32,143 nt of DNA from G963674505 sp964575975 (GTDB lineage: Bacteria > Desulfobacterota > Desulfobacteria > Desulfobacterales > SKZT01), in NCBI GenBank assembly GCA_964575975.1, contig CAZNTU010000043.1, positions 1 through 32,143 on the forward strand, written 5' to 3'. Under the pieces are notes generated by a model. It was given only the letters and a program-made list of their open reading frames with translations. It did not search any database and was not told the origin of the DNA. Below are positions 28,891 through 32,143 of the stretch, piece by piece. Each line of letters starts with the position of its first letter. The first letter of the stretch is position 1. A program made the position numbers and the translations under genes.

Positions 28891-31512
28891 CTACACCTGC
28901 CGGGCTTGCCGCTGGACGATATCCACGACTTTTTCCTCGCCCTCCCGGTCGTCCTCGTATTTGAACGTGGCGCTTTCGATATCGTCGGTGAACCTTCTCA
29001 TGCGTCTTTCCATTTCGCTGAAAGGCTTCAAATGTTCGCCGATCAGTTCCTGCATTCTTTCCTTGTTTTCCCGCTTGAGCGCGAATTCGTTGTCCACGCC
29101 GTCCTTGACGATCTTTTCCAGGCGAGGGAACACGTATTTGATCAAAATGTCGTTGAGTTGGGATTCGGTCTCGGCGAGATTGTCCCTCACGAAGAGCCAT
29201 GATTGTTCGTTAAGCTCGTTGACTGCCTGTTCCATGTGCTTTTTGTAGACCCCGCTCAAGAATTCGTTGAACGCCTTGGCCTTCTGGTCCCAAATCTCGC
29301 TGTCTTTGATATCCTTGGGGACCAGCTTCGCGATCTTAGTCAGCTGAAGAGCGGGATCCGCCTCGTTCGGGAACGAATAATGCAACAGCTTCTCGATCTT
29401 GTCGTAGGAGCTGGCGAACTCGCCCAATTCCCTTTTCAAATTGGAAACCACGCTTTCCAGCTGGGTCTTTTTATTGGTGATGTTCTTTTTGTGGGTCAAG
29501 CCGATGAACGTCTTTTGCGTGGAAAGATCGGACAGCTCCCTGATGCAGTTTTTCATCTCCTCGATGCCGTTTCTCAAGCGAGTCATAGCGATTTTGTTTT
29601 CGGACAAAAGCTCCTCGGTCGAGTCGATCTCGAGACGTTTGAACAGTTCGTTTTCCGAAATGTCGGTCCAGACCATCAGGCTGTCGAGACGCGATATCAA
29701 GGCGCTGGCGTACATCTCGAAGCCGTCCCGGACCTTTCTCTTGTTTTCCCGGATGATTTTGTCCTTGAAATCGCGGTCCAACGCGCTGACATACTCGCCC
29801 CTCAACTCTTCCGAAATGTACCTCGAAAAACCCTCCAGCAAAATCTCGTACTCGTCGAACACACGCCCGATGCCTTCCTTGAGCACCTTGACGAACTTGT
29901 CCTTGACCAGTTCGTTTATGCTGGTCAGTACGTTGGTCTCGATCTCGAAGTACAGGGGCGACTTTCTCCCGAGGATTTTCATGACCCGGCGGAACTCGCC
30001 CTGCAAATTGATGTTGTTGCTGTAGGTGCTTTCGATATGCTCCCACAGCTCCGCGTTTCGGGTGGCCTCGATCTCGTCCTGTTCGTCCACGACCTTGTCG
30101 AGCATTTTGCGAAGCGTGTCCTTGGCCTCCAGGGTAAGACGGTTCCTCTTCTCCTCGATGTATTCCTCTTCCCGGTATTTTTTCTCGCTGTCGAGCATTT
30201 CGGAAAGATAGTGCCGGTGCTCCTCCTGCTCCTTCCGCAGGATCGTGCAGATGCGCTTGCACTTGACCAGAATGCCTTCGGCCATCTCCTTGAGCGTGGT
30301 TTTCTTGATTTCGGAGTTGAGATAGCCGAACACGTCCTTTCGAATCCTGTCCACCTGCGACAACTTGTATGCGAGATTATGGTCGTTGTTGTACCTGTGC
30401 ATCAAATTCTCTTCGTAGGTCTGCATATGCTGCAAAAGCCGCTCGTTGGTTTCGATTTTCGAGCGGTTGTGGAGGCACAGCCAGGCGAGAAGACCGTCGC
30501 GGGCGGAAGTTCGATAGGAGCGGATATAGTTGATGTTCAAGTCGGAACACATTTCCTCGAAATCGGCTTCGACGTCCTTCTTGTCCAAATCGGTGACCAA
30601 GTCCCATTGGTTGATTACCCAGAAGAATTTGTTCTGGATATTGACGTTGGAGCCCATGAAGCCTTTGAGGATGAGGTTTTCATCCTTGTCGAGGATTCTT
30701 TTCGCGCTAAGCACCAGCACGATGGCGTGGGCGCTGCGCTTGATGAATTCGAGGGTGACTTCCCGGTGGCGAGGATTGTGGACCGAAACGCCGGGCAAAT
30801 CCACGATGACGACATCCTCGGGAACGTCGAGGCTCTTGAGGCGAATCTCGATCTTTTCGATGAAGGCGGCCTCGAGTTCGTCCTTGATGAGCATGAAGGC
30901 TTTTTCCTTGTTGCATTGGACGAGGATCGGGGTTTCCCCGATCTTGTCCCGCATGTTTTTCTCGTGCAAAAGGACCTTCTTGTAGTGCTCGAGCAGTTTG
31001 ACGTCCAAATGGCTGGTCATTCCCTCGTCGCGGGAGAATTTGATCCGTTTTTCGAACTCGTCGATCAGCCCTTCGTCTCCGAGGTTGACGGCGGAAGAGT
31101 CTCCCAAGTCCTCGGCCAGGGCCGTGCGGTAAAGCCGCTTAACCCGGAAAACTTCGTCCTTGCTCAAGTAATGGACGATGAATTCGTCCTCCTGCGAGAC
31201 GCTCCTTTTTATGTACGTGGGAACGGCGGTAAGGGCCTTGCTGGCTTCGGGGAGAAAATAGTCGCCCAACATGGCGTTGATCAGCGTGCTTTTGCCGGAG
31301 TTGAATCCGCCCACGAACGCGATGCGGTATTCTTTTTTCTCGAGATCGACAACCTTCGTTTGCAGCTCGCGCTTGGTTTCGAGGTAGAGGTCCTTCGCCT
31401 CCGCCGCAGGGATCTCTCCCTCCACCAAATATTGAAGGTTCGAAAGCAGGCTTTTGAAATACCCGATCAATTTGTTGTGGAAATATTTGTATTGATTCTC
31501 TTTTTCTGTCAT
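28891..31512 (-). CDS. Bacterial dynamin-like GTPase
   Basis: An 873-residue large GTPase. The P-loop is GGFNSGKST (68-76), the switch I Thr lies in SKALTAVPT, G3 is VDLPGVS (about 240) and G4 is NQWD (about 311). Behind the GTPase head come about 550 residues of mostly charged helices, suited to the stalk and bundle of dynamins. No clear transmembrane helix is seen; a hydrophobic membrane-binding paddle is not obvious, so membrane contact would be peripheral. Bacterial dynamins remodel or repair membranes, sometimes in stress or phage response. It heads an operon with the methyltransferase and has a good sigma-70 promoter at 31646-31674. Confidence 0.92.
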   Translation of the reverse strand: MTEKENQYKYFHNKLIGYFKSLLSNLQYLVEGEIPAAEAKDLYLETKRELQTKVVDLEKKEYRIAFVGGFNSGKSTLINAMLGDYFLPEASKALTAVPTYIKRSVSQEDEFIVHYLSKDEVFRVKRLYRTALAEDLGDSSAVNLGDEGLIDEFEKRIKFSRDEGMTSHLDVKLLEHYKKVLLHEKNMRDKIGETPILVQCNKEKAFMLIKDELEAAFIEKIEIRLKSLDVPEDVVIVDLPGVSVHNPRHREVTLEFIKRSAHAIVLVLSAKRILDKDENLILKGFMGSNVNIQNKFFWVINQWDLVTDLDKKDVEADFEEMCSDLNINYIRSYRTSARDGLLAWLCLHNRSKIETNERLLQHMQTYEENLMHRYNNDHNLAYKLSQVDRIRKDVFGYLNSEIKKTTLKEMAEGILVKCKRICTILRKEQEEHRHYLSEMLDSEKKYREEEYIEEKRNRLTLEAKDTLRKMLDKVVDEQDEIEATRNAELWEHIESTYSNNINLQGEFRRVMKILGRKSPLYFEIETNVLTSINELVKDKFVKVLKEGIGRVFDEYEILLEGFSRYISEELRGEYVSALDRDFKDKIIRENKRKVRDGFEMYASALISRLDSLMVWTDISENELFKRLEIDSTEELLSENKIAMTRLRNGIEEMKNCIRELSDLSTQKTFIGLTHKKNITNKKTQLESVVSNLKRELGEFASSYDKIEKLLHYSFPNEADPALQLTKIAKLVPKDIKDSEIWDQKAKAFNEFLSGVYKKHMEQAVNELNEQSWLFVRDNLAETESQLNDILIKYVFPRLEKIVKDGVDNEFALKRENKERMQELIGEHLKPFSEMERRMRRFTDDIESATFKYEDDREGEEKVVDIVQRQARQV

Positions 31513-31645
31513 AGTTCAGTTTCTCTCAGTTGTTTCTCGGAATAAACGATTTTTTCTCCTGTGATTTTCTTCGGCCTTGCCCGAAAGCGGCCTTGGCGAC
31601 ATGGTCCGATGGAAGCAGACGTCCCCTCGAAACCAAAACCATCGT

Positions 31646-31674
31646 AGCATATTGGAATCTTTGCGCTTGGTCAA
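31646..31674 (-). promoter_or_regulatory. Sigma-70 promoter of the dynamin-methyltransferase operon
   Basis: TTGACC (31674-31669), 17-base spacer and TATGCT (31651-31646) predict a start near 31639 and a leader of about 127 bases. The 332-base gap 31513-31844 shows no gene I can support; a plus-strand frame in it has no family features. Confidence 0.5.
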
Positions 31675-31811
31675 GGATAAAAAGGCCGAAAAACCCGCCG
31701 CCTCATCCGAGAAGACAGCTGCAAAGGAACTTGAGAAAGTCTTCCGAACCCCGGACCGGGCGACGAGGCGTGGGCGCAAGACCGACGTCCGGGAGAAACC
31801 CGAGACGCGGC

Positions 31812-31832
31812 GCCGGTCCTTCCGGGACCGGC
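31812..31832 (-). terminator. GC-rich hairpin after the Rpn-type gene
   Basis: GCCGGTCC (31812-31819) and GGACCGGC (31825-31832) form an 8-base stem. It begins 12 bases after the stop of the minus-strand gene. No T-run follows, so it is only a weak terminator candidate. Confidence 0.35.
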
Positions 31833-31844
31833 CTGCTCGAAGTC

Positions 31845-32143
31845 CTACAGCGACGAAAGGTACATTTCGAATTCCTCGAGGCTTCCCGCCGCAACCGCCT
31901 TCATCTGGATAGCCTCAAGGACGTCGGCGTCGCGGACGGCCTTCAGCTTTTCGACCGCAGCCTCCGGGACGAGGCGGAAGCGAAGCCGAAGGGTGGCGAA
32001 TATCAACCTGAGCATCCCTTCGCGCTTTCCCTCGAGCATCCCTTCGCGCTTTCCCTCGCGCTTTCCCTCGAGCATTCCTTCCCGCCTCGCCGCGTTCAGC
32101 TCGGAGACTTCGTCCTTGAGCGCCCTCTCCCTCGTCTCGGCCC
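31845..32143 (-). CDS. C-terminal end of an Rpn/PD-(D/E)XK-type nuclease family protein, 5' part outside window
   Basis: The frame is open from the right edge to TAG at 31845, about 99 residues. It starts with an Arg/Glu-rich helix and a repeat of the unit EGKREGML, followed by LRLIFATLRLRFRLVPEAAVEKL and ending FEMYLSSL. This tail style, with EGKREG-type repeats and a C-terminal helical cap, is common in Rpn (recombination-promoting nuclease / putative transposase) family proteins. The nuclease core lies outside the window, so family assignment rests on the tail only. A short ATG-started frame from 32075 is just its end. Confidence 0.6.
   Translation of the reverse strand, partial: AETRERALKDEVSELNAARREGMLEGKREGKREGMLEGKREGMLRLIFATLRLRFRLVPEAAVEKLKAVRDADVLEAIQMKAVAAGSLEEFEMYLSSL
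32010..32069. repeat. 24-base tandem repeat inside the Rpn-type gene
   Basis: Two exact 24-base copies (32010-32033, 32034-32057) and a further 12-base half copy (32058-32069) lie in tandem. Each full copy encodes one eight-residue EGKREGML unit, so copy-number change keeps the frame. Confidence 0.85.

Noticed and set aside
28868..29200. Upstream extension of the methyltransferase frame
   Set aside because: It overlaps the 3' end of the dynamin gene and has no family similarity; ATG 28867 fits the family start.
29203..31545. A 780-codon plus-strand frame antisense to the dynamin gene
   Set aside because: It mirrors the dynamin gene over its whole length. The minus strand has P-loop, DLPG and NQWD motifs, while the plus product is Phe/Val/Leu/Asp-rich with no domain. 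Long antisense frames are common here because of codon use.
31577..31912. A 111-codon plus-strand frame near the right end
   Set aside because: Low-complexity Arg/Lys/Pro product, no ribosome-binding site, and it crosses the dynamin promoter and the Rpn gene end.
1..32143. CRISPR arrays, insertion sequences, tRNA or rRNA genes
   Set aside because: No regularly spaced repeats, transposase genes with terminal repeats, or cloverleaf or rRNA signatures were seen on reading; the only tandem repeat is the coding one at 32010-32069.

Overview
The window is a roughly 50% G+C, gene-dense bacterial chromosome segment. An anaerobic, Desulfobacterota-like (deltaproteobacterial) or related host is suggested by several features together: a nickel CO dehydrogenase (cooS), a ferredoxin-thioredoxin-reductase-like protein, a DUF166 protein, sigma-54 promoters with an enhancer-binding protein, a REC-DUF4388-roadblock regulator and an apparent selenocysteine codon. 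This placement is inference from gene content; no rRNA or tRNA gene was found.

Layout. 1-505: 5' part of an M55 D-aminopeptidase gene (minus), divergent from an ABC-F ATPase and a DUF166 gene (749-3305). 3462-7383 (plus): hybrid histidine kinase, universal stress protein, small membrane protein with a cytoplasmic tail, and a zinc-ribbon protein, closed by a terminator. 7449-12834 is a sigma-54 signalling/transport island: a DUF4105 protein and a short enhancer-binding protein without a receiver domain (minus), divergent from two CBS-pair proteins and a DASS-type permease (plus), and facing a REC-only regulator (minus). A good sigma-54 promoter precedes the CBS genes (9509-9524) and a perfect-consensus one precedes the REC gene (12920-12935). 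13169-16018 (minus): a three-gene ABC importer of the type associated with urea/guanidine carboxylase loci.

16241-17005 is the most unusual gene: an exported DUF1573 protein whose frame is interrupted only by UGA at 16466-16468, exactly where the family has the first Cys of its CGC motif. A short hairpin sits at SECIS distance. I read it as a selenoprotein with a Sec-Gly-Cys motif. A HAD hydrolase and glutamate racemase (murI) follow. Then come a UbiB-family kinase (minus), a REC-DUF4388-roadblock protein and a membrane-anchored alpha/beta hydrolase (plus), and cooS (minus) with a palindrome over its predicted start of transcription.

25116-27686 (plus) is a thiol-redox cluster: a TlpA-like lipoprotein, an exported 1-Cys peroxiredoxin, a TIGR04282 (DUF2064) transferase, a glutaredoxin-like protein and an FtrB-like iron-sulfur protein with CYC in place of CHC. 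27761-31512 (minus) is a dynamin-like GTPase followed by a SAM methyltransferase. The right edge holds the C-terminal end of an Rpn/PD-(D/E)XK-type nuclease gene.

Common themes are exported thiol/selenol redox proteins, ferredoxin-linked metabolism (CO dehydrogenase and the FtrB-like protein) and phosphorelay plus sigma-54 control of a carboxylate or anion transporter. Links between distant clusters are inference.
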